From: an uncultured Pseudomonadota bacterium
Lineage (GTDB): Bacteria > Pseudomonadota > Gammaproteobacteria > Burkholderiales > Rhodocyclaceae
Direction of reading: 5' to 3'
DNA length: 54,630 nt
Assembly (NCBI GenBank): GCA_903870055.1
Contig: CAIQBG010000036.1
Coordinates: forward strand, 1-54,630
Shown: in pieces, positions 41,382 to 50,642 of the stretch
How positions within the stretch are numbered: position 1 is the first letter of the stretch
How the letters are laid out: the number at the start of each line of letters is the position of its first letter
Translations under genes and position numbers: made by a program
The notes under the pieces: generated by a model
Told to the model about the DNA's origin: nothing
Seen by the model: only the letters and a program-made list of their open reading frames with translations
The model's database searches: none

Positions 41382-44300
41382 ATGAGTGATATCACCGACA
41401 AAATCCGAGCCGCGCTCAACCACATTGGTTCTGATGACCGGAGCCAATGGGTAGAAGCGGCCATGGCGATTAAATCCGAGCTGGGCGATGCTGGATTTGA
41501 GATATGGGATCAATGGAGCCAAACGAGCGATAGCTATAACGCAAGAAGCGCTCAATCGGTCTGGCGCACCGCCAATTCCAGCAGAATCGGAATTGGCACA
41601 CTGTTCTGGCGCGCCCAGCAGAATGGCTTTGATCTGAGTGAGTTCCGTAGCGACACACCGGTTGACCGTGCCGCCATCGAGGCGATGGCCCAGAAACAAC
41701 GGGAAGCCAGAGAGGCTGCAGAAGCTACTCGCTCGGAAAAGCAGCATCGAGCAGCTGACATTTCTGCCAAGACTTTGCAGCAGGTAATTCCGGCCGGCCA
41801 GGATCACCCTTACCTGGTGCGTAAAGGCCTGGGTGGAGACCTGACGCCTGGCAACCTATATGAAATTCAAGCCGACAAGCTTGCCAAAGCTATCGGCTAC
41901 TCGCCTAAGAGCGATGAAACGCCCCTAAGTGGCCGGATACTAGTGGGCGGCGTTGGAGATATCGGTGGCGTCACATCACTCGAATTTATCGACGAAGACG
42001 GCCTCAAGTCAGCCCTTGCCGGCGGACGCAAATCCGCTGCCTGGTGGGCTGCGTCACCGCTTATCGATAATCCGGACCAGGTGATTGTCCTCGAAGGCAT
42101 GGCTACGGCTGCAAGTGTCGCGGCGGCAGAACGGGCAGCGGGGCGGAATTCGGTCGTGGTGGCTGCGCTATCCGACACCAACATGCCAAACGTCGCCGAG
42201 GTGATGCGTGAACGATACCCGTCAACCAGGATAGTTATCGCGTCAGATCTCGGGAACGGCGAGAAAAAAGCTCGAGAGGCAGCGGAAAAGACGGGGGCGT
42301 TTTATGTCGTTCCTGTGTTTCCGGATGGGGCAAATATCAATGGATCTAGCCCAACCGACTTTAACGACCTGCACCAGATATCGGGACTGAGCAGCGTCGC
42401 GGCATTCACCATGAGCGGAAAGCTCTTGGGTGACTCAAGCATTGAGAAGAGTGACAACCTTGAGCAGTCTACGACGGACAGATCCGATGATTCAATATCT
42501 ACCATGGTTCAGTCTGCTCAAGGTCAAAGCATCATATCAGAGGACGTTCGAAACAACCGTTCACCTGGCGACGATCTAGTTACGGCATTCCAGCTTGGCG
42601 AACAAACCGCGATAGAAACAGCACAGCGTCGAATGGATCAATTTGTGACTGAATTCGAGCGCGGCACACTCAAGGAAAAAGACACGCAGTTGCTTGGCGA
42701 TACGCCATTAATTCTGCAATACCTTGGATCCCCAAACCATCAGTTACAAATTGACGGACAAACCATCAACAAAATTGTTGGCGAGAAACATAAGCATACG
42801 ATGTCTGCCGAAGATTTACGTTTGCTGTCCGTTGGCATCTACGACCCATTAATGGTTTTTGACTCACCGGACACCCGCACAGGTGCTCCAGGAAAATTAA
42901 TGGTCACAGGAGGCATGGATCGACTCGGCAATCCAGTAGTGGCGCTTATCCATATTGGCAAACGAAGCGGCCGTCTTGTCATCAACGACATTGCAAGCGC
43001 ATATGGGCTTGAGGATTTTGAGAAGCGCGAAAAGGTAAACCCTACAAAGCTACTGTACGTCCGAAATAAAAAAGACCTTGCCGCTTCTACGACCCCAAAC
43101 CTACTAAAGCTGGCTGGCGTGGTTCAGAAAGCGGAAGGCCTCGGTGTCACTCTATGTACTAAGGACGATGTTGTCAAGCACTATCAAACGCGCTATCCGC
43201 AAGCGGCACCAACCCCAAAAAATGCACCCTACCCCATGGAGAAACGCATGCCTCCCACTCCTACTTCTGCAAAAGCCGAAACCCGCCGTGACTTCCGTCA
43301 GGAATTGACGGACACCCTCATTGAACGCCTTAAGACCGGCACAGCACCATGGCAAAAGCCATGGGTGGGCGCCCCTCAAACCCCGCCCTACAACCCGATA
43401 ACAGGGAAGGCCTATCGTGGCGCCAATCATCTGTGGCTGTCGATGGCTGGTTATAGTGATCCAAGGTTTGCAACCTATAAACAGGCGGTCGCCGAAGGTT
43501 GGCAAGTGCGCAAGGGCGAGAAAGGTCTCCCGATTGAGTATTGGAAGACGCACGCCGTGCGCCCTGTCGCACCCGATAAAGATGGCTGGTACCCCATGGA
43601 CGAAAACGGTAGGCCACAACAACAAATCGTCAAACTGGATCGTCCGGCCGGTCCATTCCACGCAACGGTTTTCAACCTGTCGCAGATGGACAATGTGCCG
43701 CCGTTGCCTGACGCTCCAGTCAAATTCGAGTGGGACCCGGTTATTGTTGCCGAATCATTGCTCAAAGGCCACCAGGCAACCATCGTTCACGACCAGGGCG
43801 ACGGTGCGTTTTATCGACCGGGCACCGACAGCATTCATCTGCCCCCCGTAGATCAATTCCCAACGGCTGCTGACTATTACGGCACGGCACTCCATGAGCT
43901 TGCGCACTGGACCGGCCACGAAAGCCGACTGAACCGCGATCTAACAGGAACGTTTGGCAGTGAATCCTATGCGCGTGAAGAGCTTCGTGCTGAGCTCTCC
44001 AGCTATCTCATGGCGGCAGAGTATGGGATCCCTCACAACGTAGAACGTCATGCATCGTATGTCGAAAGTTGGATTGGCGCGTTATCCAACGACAAGAACG
44101 AAATCTTCAAGGCTTCGCGAGAAGCAGACAGCATGATCGACTACATAACCGCCCCGCTCCGTAACAAAGAAATCGTCCAGGAGCAGACTGCTCCGCCGCC
44201 GCCAGAGCCAATTGAGCCGCCTGCGCCAGTGCCACCCCCTTCGACTCGACCGGAGGCCGTGGCCACACGATCAGCCGGTGGTGTGCTCTATCCAGTAGAT

Positions 44301-44741
44301 AGCATTCCAACCCAGATCAAGGGTGCCGTTAAGGAGCATTTTGGGGCACGTGTGGCCGACTATGTGCCTCGCGAGAATGGCGGCCCGTACAAGGGCGAAG
44401 TTTATGTTGCCGGTGACTATTACGCCCAAGCGGTCAGCAATAAGTCAGTGGTCTATCACCGCAAAGACCGCGTGGTGTTCCCCGAAGCCTTTGGCAATCC
44501 GAACGGCAAGGAAGTTTCCATTCGCTATAAGGACGGCAACGGCCATGGGGTTAGTTTTGATCCTGCTCGCGATCAACTGGACCGTGCCGTAACCACCCTC
44601 TCCCGTGCTGCACAGAGACTTGGATTTGAAGGCTTCGACCAGCAAATCAACAAAGCCAAAAACGCGGTATGGGAAAACATTCAGTCCCGGCGAAATCCTG
44701 TGACGCCGGACAAGCCAGTTCAACCAACAAGGGGCCGTTAA
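41382..44741 (+). CDS. Mosaic protein: PriCT/Toprim-like, MuF-like, ArdC with metallopeptidase, KfrB-like tail
   Basis: An 1119-residue multidomain protein. Residues ~1-85 resemble the PriCT_2 primase C-terminal domain (AALNHIGSDDRSQWVEAAMA; SVWRTANSSRIGIGTLFW). Residues ~170-320 look like a Toprim-type region (VIVLEGMATAASVAAAERA; RIVIASDLGNGEKKAREAAE). Residues ~470-610 resemble a MuF C-terminal-type domain. Residues ~630-715 are an ArdC N-terminal ssDNA-binding domain (TAPWQKPW, NPITGKAYRGANHLWLS). Residues ~790-930 are a zincin peptidase with HELAH at 838-842. Residues ~985-1112 match the KfrB-like tail of 1452-3242. It probably protects or primes the incoming strand in the recipient, as plasmid primases and ArdC proteins do. 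Confidence 0.85.
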   Translation: MSDITDKIRAALNHIGSDDRSQWVEAAMAIKSELGDAGFEIWDQWSQTSDSYNARSAQSVWRTANSSRIGIGTLFWRAQQNGFDLSEFRSDTPVDRAAIEAMAQKQREAREAAEATRSEKQHRAADISAKTLQQVIPAGQDHPYLVRKGLGGDLTPGNLYEIQADKLAKAIGYSPKSDETPLSGRILVGGVGDIGGVTSLEFIDEDGLKSALAGGRKSAAWWAASPLIDNPDQVIVLEGMATAASVAAAERAAGRNSVVVAALSDTNMPNVAEVMRERYPSTRIVIASDLGNGEKKAREAAEKTGAFYVVPVFPDGANINGSSPTDFNDLHQISGLSSVAAFTMSGKLLGDSSIEKSDNLEQSTTDRSDDSISTMVQSAQGQSIISEDVRNNRSPGDDLVTAFQLGEQTAIETAQRRMDQFVTEFERGTLKEKDTQLLGDTPLILQYLGSPNHQLQIDGQTINKIVGEKHKHTMSAEDLRLLSVGIYDPLMVFDSPDTRTGAPGKLMVTGGMDRLGNPVVALIHIGKRSGRLVINDIASAYGLEDFEKREKVNPTKLLYVRNKKDLAASTTPNLLKLAGVVQKAEGLGVTLCTKDDVVKHYQTRYPQAAPTPKNAPYPMEKRMPPTPTSAKAETRRDFRQELTDTLIERLKTGTAPWQKPWVGAPQTPPYNPITGKAYRGANHLWLSMAGYSDPRFATYKQAVAEGWQVRKGEKGLPIEYWKTHAVRPVAPDKDGWYPMDENGRPQQQIVKLDRPAGPFHATVFNLSQMDNVPPLPDAPVKFEWDPVIVAESLLKGHQATIVHDQGDGAFYRPGTDSIHLPPVDQFPTAADYYGTALHELAHWTGHESRLNRDLTGTFGSESYAREELRAELSSYLMAAEYGIPHNVERHASYVESWIGALSNDKNEIFKASREADSMIDYITAPLRNKEIVQEQTAPPPPEPIEPPAPVPPPSTRPEAVATRSAGGVLYPVDSIPTQIKGAVKEHFGARVADYVPRENGGPYKGEVYVAGDYYAQAVSNKSVVYHRKDRVVFPEAFGNPNGKEVSIRYKDGNGHGVSFDPARDQLDRAVTTLSRAAQRLGFEGFDQQINKAKNAVWENIQSRRNPVTPDKPVQPTRGR

Positions 44742-45319
44742 TGCGTATCTCACCACCCGAATCGCCCATGAGCTTTGAAGACAAACCCTATCTGTCCGGC
44801 CGCGCCGAGCTTATCGGCACGGCCATCAAACCCCAGCCAGATGGCACGACTTATCTAGATCTGGATTTTGATCTAGAGCTAACGGCACCGTGTAACAGCA
44901 AAGTCCCTTGGGATGAACTGTTGTATGCGCCGCATATTGAAGAGCCAACGAGTGGCAAGCTCGGCAAACCACTTTCAATTCGGATACCCGAGACCGATTA
45001 CCTCGAAATACAGGCAGAGGCACGGATTACAGGTGTTGACATTTCGGTTGTCGCACGCAAGCGGATCGCTAGCACCATCCTGGATGCCTTACACCCAGAA
45101 AAAGCAAGCCGCACTCGGCAGCGCGAAGCACTATTCCTCCGACAAGCAATGACCAGAGCCGTCAACCTGTCCGACGATCAGCTTGAAAGATTTATAAAGA
45201 CAATGGCCACGATTCCTGAGTGCTCGCATGCCGAACGCCAAGTATATGAGATTGAAAGAAGCATCCGCCAAACATCGTCACAAAAAAAGGAGCATCAGAA
45301 TGACCCTTCCATCCTTTAA
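44741..45319 (+). CDS. Unknown protein after the mosaic gene
   Basis: A 192-residue soluble protein without signal peptide. The N-terminal half is beta-rich (YLSGRAELIGTAIKPQPDGT, TYLDLDFDLELTAP) and the C-terminal half is helical and charged (QREALFLRQAMTRAVNLSDD, HAERQVYEIERSIRQ). No family is recognised. The start at 44741 overlaps the preceding stop by 1 nt after AGGGGCCG; the frame extends further upstream but inside the mosaic gene. Confidence 0.7.
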   Translation: MRISPPESPMSFEDKPYLSGRAELIGTAIKPQPDGTTYLDLDFDLELTAPCNSKVPWDELLYAPHIEEPTSGKLGKPLSIRIPETDYLEIQAEARITGVDISVVARKRIASTILDALHPEKASRTRQREALFLRQAMTRAVNLSDDQLERFIKTMATIPECSHAERQVYEIERSIRQTSSQKKEHQNDPSIL

Positions 45320-45494
45320 CCACCCAGGCATCCCCAACGACCCTGACGATATTGGCGTATTTACCGAAGATGCCATTTCTTACGAGGATGTCCTAGAGGC
45401 CACACTTGGCCAAACCTCTGACGATTTCATTGAACTGGACCGCCGGGCTGAAGAATCCAGAAACCAACGCAATGTGGAGAAAAAGCATGGCTGA
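45300..45494 (+). CDS. Small acidic protein
   Basis: A 64-residue acidic protein (NHPGIPNDPDDIGVFTEDAI; SYEDVLEATLGQTSDDFIEL). AAAAAGGAG precedes the ATG by 8 nt, and the gene overlaps both neighbours (20 nt at the 5' end, 8 nt at the 3' end). Its size and charge resemble small antitoxin-like or protein-binding partners, but no family is recognised. Confidence 0.6.
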   Translation: MTLPSFNHPGIPNDPDDIGVFTEDAISYEDVLEATLGQTSDDFIELDRRAEESRNQRNVEKKHG

Positions 45495-47442
45495 TAACAA
45501 TAATCTCCAGTCACAGAATGAGGAAAACCTCACTTCTATGCCGTTCGACGAGTTTCAGAAGCGGCTGGTCGCGTCTGGGCAACCCCACCCGGTTTTTGAC
45601 CAACGCAAGGGATTTATCGTCCCTGGCCGCGATGATCTCTTTGCTAGGCACTCTGATATGCCGCTTTGGCAGGCATTGGCAAAAGAGCAAGGAATCTGGA
45701 TTTCCGACCCACTATCACCGGAAGTGAAAAATCTCACTTCCATGCACTTCAGTGAGTTTCAGAAGTGGCAGATTGAGTCCGGGCGTCCCCAACCGGCTTT
45801 TGATCAAGGAAAGGGGGGATGGGTTGTCCCTGGCCGCGACGATCTTTTTGCCAAACTCACTGACATGCCGCTGTGGCAAACATTGGCGAAGGAGCAAGGG
45901 ATCGGAATTTACCTTAAAACGCCGACGGCTCCTGGTGCAGATATATCCACTGCAGAAGAAAACACCATCACCAACGCGCAGATCAAGCTGGACCTGAAGG
46001 CATCGGCTCCACCGGAGCCGACCATGCCCCCCGAGGAAAGTCCTGCCACTTCCCTATTCCAACGCCTAGGCGCCCTGTTTGCAGGCAAGGAACAGGAACC
46101 TATTGAACACCCATGGCTGCATGAGCCGCCGGAAAGTATCGCCAAACGATATCTTTATACCAATGGCGAGTATTACTTCCGAGACCGCGCGAATGCTCGA
46201 GCATTCTCGGATGAAGGCGAACGCCTCAAAACGCCGGGTAACGACCCCATCGTCATAGCCTCAATGGTTGAAGTCGCCAAGACGAAAGGCTGGACGTCAC
46301 TGCATCTGAAGGGCACTGAAGAGTTCAAGCGCGAAGCCTGGTATCAGGCAAAGCTTGCTGGACTCGATGTCACCGGATTTCAGCCAAAGCCGGTGGATCA
46401 GGCGCGTCTGACTGCGGCTATCGGCGAGCCAGCCCCTGAAAACACGATCTCTCAATCTACGGCCCCTCAACTCGCCCAGGCAAATGTCCAGCCCTTGCCG
46501 GGCATGTCGCCCACCGGCGAGCACGCCCAACCTGTGTCTAACCATGAGAAAAGCAGCAAACTTAACCCGCTTCACGGCATTGTCGTTGCATTCGGCGCGG
46601 ACGCCTATCAGCACGACAAACGCGAAGGGGTAGCCCAGTCCTTTTTCATTGCCATCAAAGCGCTGGACGGCAGCACCACGGAGCATTGGGGCAAAGATCT
46701 GGAGCGGCTGGCAAATGATGCCAAATTGGCTGTTGGCGACATGGTCACGCTCATGCGTGGTGGCAAAAAAGATGTGACCGTAGCAGATCCGGTTCATGAC
46801 GCTGATGGGAAACTTGTTCGGTACCAGGACAAGGTCTCTCAACTGAATGCCTGGGACGTCACTATCCATGAACGTGCCAAAGCGGCGGAAACGCCGACCG
46901 TGGGAACGGTGCCTGAATCGACTAAGCAACCAACGAAAGAACAATCAGATCGTTACAACGCATTCATGAACGAACCTAAGCAGGACGTTCTGGCCAAATA
47001 TCCCGAGATGGGAATCTATTACGAACTGCTCAAGCGAAAGGTACGTGAGGATCTACTGCTTGTAACGGATCCAGCTGTGAGTGCTGACCACCATCAGAAG
47101 CTGAAGGCAACGATTGGTGACATGGTGCGTAGCGGTCAGGCGGTGACGCCAGAGATGCTCCCAGAGATCCCTCCCCTGCCAGATTCGCCTAGCCTAGCGC
47201 TTAGAGCTATTGCGGCAGAACAGGCCAAGATCGCCGAAAAACAAGGTGCAGCGACTGACGAGATTAACGCCACGGTCGAAGACGTTTTACGGTACGGCGG
47301 CCGTCTTGAGGCCAAGGGCATTGCGCTGGAGCTGCCTCTGGTCTTACGACAGAACGAACCCGCTGGCAAAACCGTCGAACTCGCGCCAAAGACTTTCCGC
47401 ACCTTTGAAGAGCGTGAACAGAAGCTGTCACGTGGTCGTTAA
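45487..47442 (+). CDS. LPD7-type protein with two N-terminal tandem repeats
   Basis: A 651-residue protein. The N-terminus holds two ~60-residue tandem repeats of the form NLTSMPFDEFQKRLVASG, VPGRDDLFARHSDMPLWQAL, AKEQGIWI (from 45526 and again from 45727). Residues ~215-300 match the LPD7 domain (RYLYTNGEYYFRDRANARAF; GWTSLHLKGTEEFKREAWYQ), found in relaxases and large conjugation proteins. A further domain at ~360-465 (LHGIVVAFGADAYQHDKREG; AVGDMVTLMRGGKKDV) resembles C-terminal parts of large relaxase-associated proteins. Its position just upstream of the MobC/relaxase genes suggests a relaxosome or transfer role. GGAGAAAAAGC precedes the start. Confidence 0.78.
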   Translation: MADNNNLQSQNEENLTSMPFDEFQKRLVASGQPHPVFDQRKGFIVPGRDDLFARHSDMPLWQALAKEQGIWISDPLSPEVKNLTSMHFSEFQKWQIESGRPQPAFDQGKGGWVVPGRDDLFAKLTDMPLWQTLAKEQGIGIYLKTPTAPGADISTAEENTITNAQIKLDLKASAPPEPTMPPEESPATSLFQRLGALFAGKEQEPIEHPWLHEPPESIAKRYLYTNGEYYFRDRANARAFSDEGERLKTPGNDPIVIASMVEVAKTKGWTSLHLKGTEEFKREAWYQAKLAGLDVTGFQPKPVDQARLTAAIGEPAPENTISQSTAPQLAQANVQPLPGMSPTGEHAQPVSNHEKSSKLNPLHGIVVAFGADAYQHDKREGVAQSFFIAIKALDGSTTEHWGKDLERLANDAKLAVGDMVTLMRGGKKDVTVADPVHDADGKLVRYQDKVSQLNAWDVTIHERAKAAETPTVGTVPESTKQPTKEQSDRYNAFMNEPKQDVLAKYPEMGIYYELLKRKVREDLLLVTDPAVSADHHQKLKATIGDMVRSGQAVTPEMLPEIPPLPDSPSLALRAIAAEQAKIAEKQGAATDEINATVEDVLRYGGRLEAKGIALELPLVLRQNEPAGKTVELAPKTFRTFEEREQKLSRGR

Positions 47443-47453
47443 GAGGGGGCTAT

Positions 47454-48422
47454 ATGCTGATTCACATTGTTCCAAAACTTTTTGAGCCACCGTTCGCAGT
47501 TGAATCCGAGGTTATTGACGTTTCAATACCGGAGTGCGGACTCGTATTGATAGGCGGCAAAGATATTACAGCTCGCCGTCCGTATCCAAATAAGCGATAC
47601 CTCGTGGCCTGTCGAAAGGTAGGTCAAAAGGCGATCGACGGGATATTCATTGAGGTTGACGGTTGGTTAGAAAGCTACACCGTTGCAACCAGATGGCTTG
47701 TTGATGGAGAAGTCATTACGCACATTGTTGAGCACACGGTCCTAGATCAAGACTTCGATGCTGTAACTGACAGCATGGTTTTATGGTCCGGCCGCTATGG
47801 CACCGACTGGGCGACACGGTGGCCAGATTGTTATGCCAACGAACCTCCCGTAAGAAGACAACCATCCATGGATGTCCTAACAAGCCTTATGTGCGGAACA
47901 CGCCGTCCAGACGGAACGCGCGATGTGGTCGATTCAACACAAAGAGTCATTCTGCGCACTGAGTTTTTTCAATTGCATACGATTGAGCGTGAACGATTGT
48001 TCGGGCCTGGAAATGGCGCTCCCGGCCTTGAGCGGATTCCAGATGTCGAGCAAGCATTTATCGCAAAGGCTGTCCCGACACCCGATATGTCGGTATCACT
48101 CAATAACGGCATGACTGCAGATCTAATCCTTGTACCCATGCCAGTTAAAGTCAACCGTGGATGGTATCCAAACACCCAGACCAGCAAGGCGCCACCAGAT
48201 GTTTATCTGACCTTTCGTAGAGGCGATAAAGTGCTTGCGTCAATGGTTCCTTGGGGAACGGTTATCAGCGACGGAAATGGCTGTCGCGACACTTTCGCAG
48301 CCACGCTGTCCGAAGACGATTTGTACGAAATTGATCTAAAGGGCTGGGAATACATGATCAACCTAGGGATGTTCCCAGCTGAGCTTATTTTAAAGGACAC
48401 TCCTTCCACCAATGGTGCGTAA
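47454..48422 (+). CDS. Unknown protein upstream of the mobilisation genes
   Basis: A 322-residue soluble protein, beta-rich by appearance (FAVESEVIDVSIPECGLVLI; VEVDGWLESYTVATRWLVDG-type strands; NNGMTADLILVPMPVKVNRG). No motif is recognised. GAGGGGGC precedes the ATG at good spacing. It lies 11 nt upstream of the MobC-like gene, so it is probably in the same operon. Confidence 0.75.
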   Translation: MLIHIVPKLFEPPFAVESEVIDVSIPECGLVLIGGKDITARRPYPNKRYLVACRKVGQKAIDGIFIEVDGWLESYTVATRWLVDGEVITHIVEHTVLDQDFDAVTDSMVLWSGRYGTDWATRWPDCYANEPPVRRQPSMDVLTSLMCGTRRPDGTRDVVDSTQRVILRTEFFQLHTIERERLFGPGNGAPGLERIPDVEQAFIAKAVPTPDMSVSLNNGMTADLILVPMPVKVNRGWYPNTQTSKAPPDVYLTFRRGDKVLASMVPWGTVISDGNGCRDTFAATLSEDDLYEIDLKGWEYMINLGMFPAELILKDTPSTNGA

Positions 48423-48433
48423 GACCAATTTCT

Positions 48434-48973
48434 ATGCCTAGAACAGATCTCGCCACCTACCGCCTGGGACACTTAAGGGAAGCCTGGGCGGTACACTGCC
48501 GCCGCTCAGGGCTAAATGCCAGCGAGGGTATGCGCAACTTGCTCCAGTCTGTGCTGGCGAAAAAGCCGCGCAAGCCCTCATCCAATCTGGAACTACCGGC
48601 ATCCACAATATCAGCGCCTGAGAAACTGACGATTCGCCTCAACCGTCGGGAGATTAAAGACGCCGAAGCTTTCATTGGACGCCTGGGCATCAAAAGCATC
48701 AACCGCTGGATTGTGGGCCTGGTCCGTGCTCAACTCTATGCCGAGCCGATTTTGAGCGATCCAGAACTTGAGGCCTTGGTGAACTCCACGGGTGAACTCA
48801 GGGCCATTGGGCGGAACCTCAACCAAATTGCGCGGCACCTGAATTATGGTGAGCCGCTCGAGCACGGCAGCCTGGATGTCCTAACCACGCTCAATCAGCA
48901 TATTGATGCGCATACCAAGTCAGTGACGGCCATTCTGAGCAAGAATGTTTCGCGCTGGCGCCGGAGTCGCTGA
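48434..48973 (+). CDS. mobC: MobC-like relaxosome accessory protein
   Basis: A 179-residue basic protein. The middle (KLTIRLNRREIKDAEAFIGR, LGIKSINRWIVGLVRAQLYA) has ribbon-helix-helix character. The C-terminal half (ALVNSTGELRAIGRNLNQIA, RHLNYGEPL) carries the MobC signature 'L..IGRNLNQIAR'. MobC proteins bind oriT and help melt it for the relaxase. It overlaps the relaxase gene by 1 nt. Confidence 0.85.
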   Translation: MPRTDLATYRLGHLREAWAVHCRRSGLNASEGMRNLLQSVLAKKPRKPSSNLELPASTISAPEKLTIRLNRREIKDAEAFIGRLGIKSINRWIVGLVRAQLYAEPILSDPELEALVNSTGELRAIGRNLNQIARHLNYGEPLEHGSLDVLTTLNQHIDAHTKSVTAILSKNVSRWRRSR

Positions 48974-50205
48974 TGGGATTGCCGAAGACCTACGTGGATG
49001 GATACCTCGTAGACTGGGGCCACGCCCTATTCTACGAAGAGTCCATGCGCCCTAAGCAAAAAGCGCGCGCAAAAATCCAAAATCCGGAGCGCAAATGGGG
49101 GGCGGCGGCTGGCCGCGCCATGATGCGAAGCAAACAGGCATTGGCCAGCGCTGCCCGAGTCCGTGCTCAGGTTGAGCGTACAGTGAGCAAGACACCGGAA
49201 GTCATGGTCAAAATCACCAGCAAGAAAGATGCTGGCCGTGGCATGGCAAGGATCCGGGCTCACCTGGACTACATCACGCGTAACGGAAAGCTCGAAATCG
49301 AAACCGATGAACAAGAGCGGCTCCATGGGAAGCAGCCGTTACGGGATTTGCAAGCCGACTGGTCGATGAATCCCAACGGCACCGCCATCCCAGAGGAAAG
49401 CCATCGACGGGAGGCATTTAATGTCATTTTCTCGATGGCGGCGGGAACACCTGCCGAAGATGTCCGTCAGGCCGTTCGCACCTTTCTGGCGCAGGAATTC
49501 GGCAACCGCCACCGTTATGCCTTCGTGTTGCACACCGACCAGGCGCACCCCCATGTCCATGTGTGCATCCAGGCAGCACCAAAGTATCGTGGCCACCGCC
49601 TGAATCCGCGCAAAGCCGATCTCGAACGCTGGCGTGAAGGGTTTGCCGAGGCGCTACGCGATCAAGGCCTGGCTGCTAATGCAACGCCACGTAAAACGCG
49701 CGCCATGGTAGGACGCGAACCGTTGAAACAGGAGCGATATCACCTGAATCGAAAGCGTGGCGTGACTTCCCCCTCGCCAAAACCGCTCACACGCCAGGTG
49801 ATTCACGCCTATCACCAACAAGGCCGAGCCTGGAACGGCATTGTCGATGCCTTAAAGCAATCAGAAGACACTGCCGATCAGCGCCTAGCCAGCAAGGTTG
49901 AACAATTTATGAAGGTGGCACCACTTGCGCAAATCCCACTTGCCAAGCAGCCAGGTGTCATCAAGCGAAACGAGAAACAACGGAAGAACGATGAGCGCCA
50001 CCAAACAAGACTCCAAAAACGAATTATTGGATCAAACCTATCTGCCGCATTACATCAGCCCGACCGTGAAACGAATGACGGACGCGCAAAAGCCGCCCGG
50101 AACACTGGCATGCGCAAGCTGTCCGGCCGGAATGTGGCTCCGAACCGACGTGCTGAAGTGCTTCTGCAGCCGAATGCACCTCATCGTCTGGGAAAAAGGC
50201 GTTGA
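48973..50205 (+). CDS. VirD2-like MOBP relaxase
   Basis: A 410-residue relaxase. Motif I carries the probable nicking Tyr100 (AHLDYITRNGKLEIE). Motif III is HTDQAHPHVHVCIQ at residues 187-200, with His187, Asp189, His192, His194 and His196 in the HxDxxHxHxH metal-binding pattern of MOBP enzymes. The C-terminal ~110 residues are basic and helical. The last 215 nt overlap the next gene in a different frame, so the true C-terminus may differ. It nicks oriT and pilots the strand into the recipient. I found no oriT next to it. Confidence 0.92.
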   Translation: MGLPKTYVDGYLVDWGHALFYEESMRPKQKARAKIQNPERKWGAAAGRAMMRSKQALASAARVRAQVERTVSKTPEVMVKITSKKDAGRGMARIRAHLDYITRNGKLEIETDEQERLHGKQPLRDLQADWSMNPNGTAIPEESHRREAFNVIFSMAAGTPAEDVRQAVRTFLAQEFGNRHRYAFVLHTDQAHPHVHVCIQAAPKYRGHRLNPRKADLERWREGFAEALRDQGLAANATPRKTRAMVGREPLKQERYHLNRKRGVTSPSPKPLTRQVIHAYHQQGRAWNGIVDALKQSEDTADQRLASKVEQFMKVAPLAQIPLAKQPGVIKRNEKQRKNDERHQTRLQKRIIGSNLSAALHQPDRETNDGRAKAARNTGMRKLSGRNVAPNRRAEVLLQPNAPHRLGKRR

Positions 50206-50263
50206 GCCCATTCTGGACTGTGACGGTAGAGAGTTCGCGCTCCTGGATCTTCTGAAGGACTGA
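49991..50263 (+). CDS. Small Cys-rich protein overlapping the relaxase gene
   Basis: A 90-residue protein. Its C-terminal part (LACASCPAGMWLRTDVLKCF, CSRMHLIVWEKGVEPILDCD) has a CxxC...CxC pattern that looks like a Zn ribbon. I associate this pattern with small conjugation-region proteins near relaxase genes. Its first 215 nt lie inside the relaxase coding region in another frame. It ends 2 nt before the HU-like gene. Confidence 0.7.
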   Translation: MSATKQDSKNELLDQTYLPHYISPTVKRMTDAQKPPGTLACASCPAGMWLRTDVLKCFCSRMHLIVWEKGVEPILDCDGREFALLDLLKD

Positions 50264-50265
50264 CC

Positions 50266-50574
50266 ATGACCAGAAAACGCGCCCTATCCCAACGGGAGAT
50301 AAGCCGGATGATTTCTGAAAACATCGGTATGGACGTGCTCGATGTCGAGGATGTCTTAAACGAGTTCGGAAAGATCGCCTGTGCCGCCCTGTCCGAAAAG
50401 ACTGGTGTCGTATTGTCAGGCGTTGGGACCATCGCCCCGAATACGTCAATAACCACGCCTACTCGGCGTAGAGCCAGCGTTTACCGCTTCAAGCCAGCTA
50501 GGGAGTTGCGGCTAAAAACCAAAAGCACTGCAAAAGAAGCTACAGACGAGCCGTCGGCACCGGATGACTCATGA
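50266..50574 (+). CDS. Divergent HU/IHF-like DNA-binding protein
   Basis: A 102-residue protein with the HU order: N-terminal helices (LSQREISRMISENIGMDVLD; VEDVLNEFGKIACAALSEKT), then a beta part GVVLSGVGTIAPN where HU normally has 'GFGTF', and the closing YRFKPARELRLKTK. The arm motif RNP is lost. It may act as a relaxosome-bending factor next to the relaxase. It overlaps the next frame by 4 nt. Confidence 0.75.
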   Translation: MTRKRALSQREISRMISENIGMDVLDVEDVLNEFGKIACAALSEKTGVVLSGVGTIAPNTSITTPTRRRASVYRFKPARELRLKTKSTAKEATDEPSAPDDS

Positions 50575-50642
50575 CCGAAACAGAAATGACCATGCATTTG
50601 AATTCAACAATCCACCACCTTTCACCCAAGGAAATGTTCACC

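Noticed and set aside
47443..48433. An oriT near the relaxase genes
   Set aside because: Only 11-nt gaps separate these genes and I found no convincing nick-site motif with flanking inverted repeats; oriT may lie in a coding region or outside the window.
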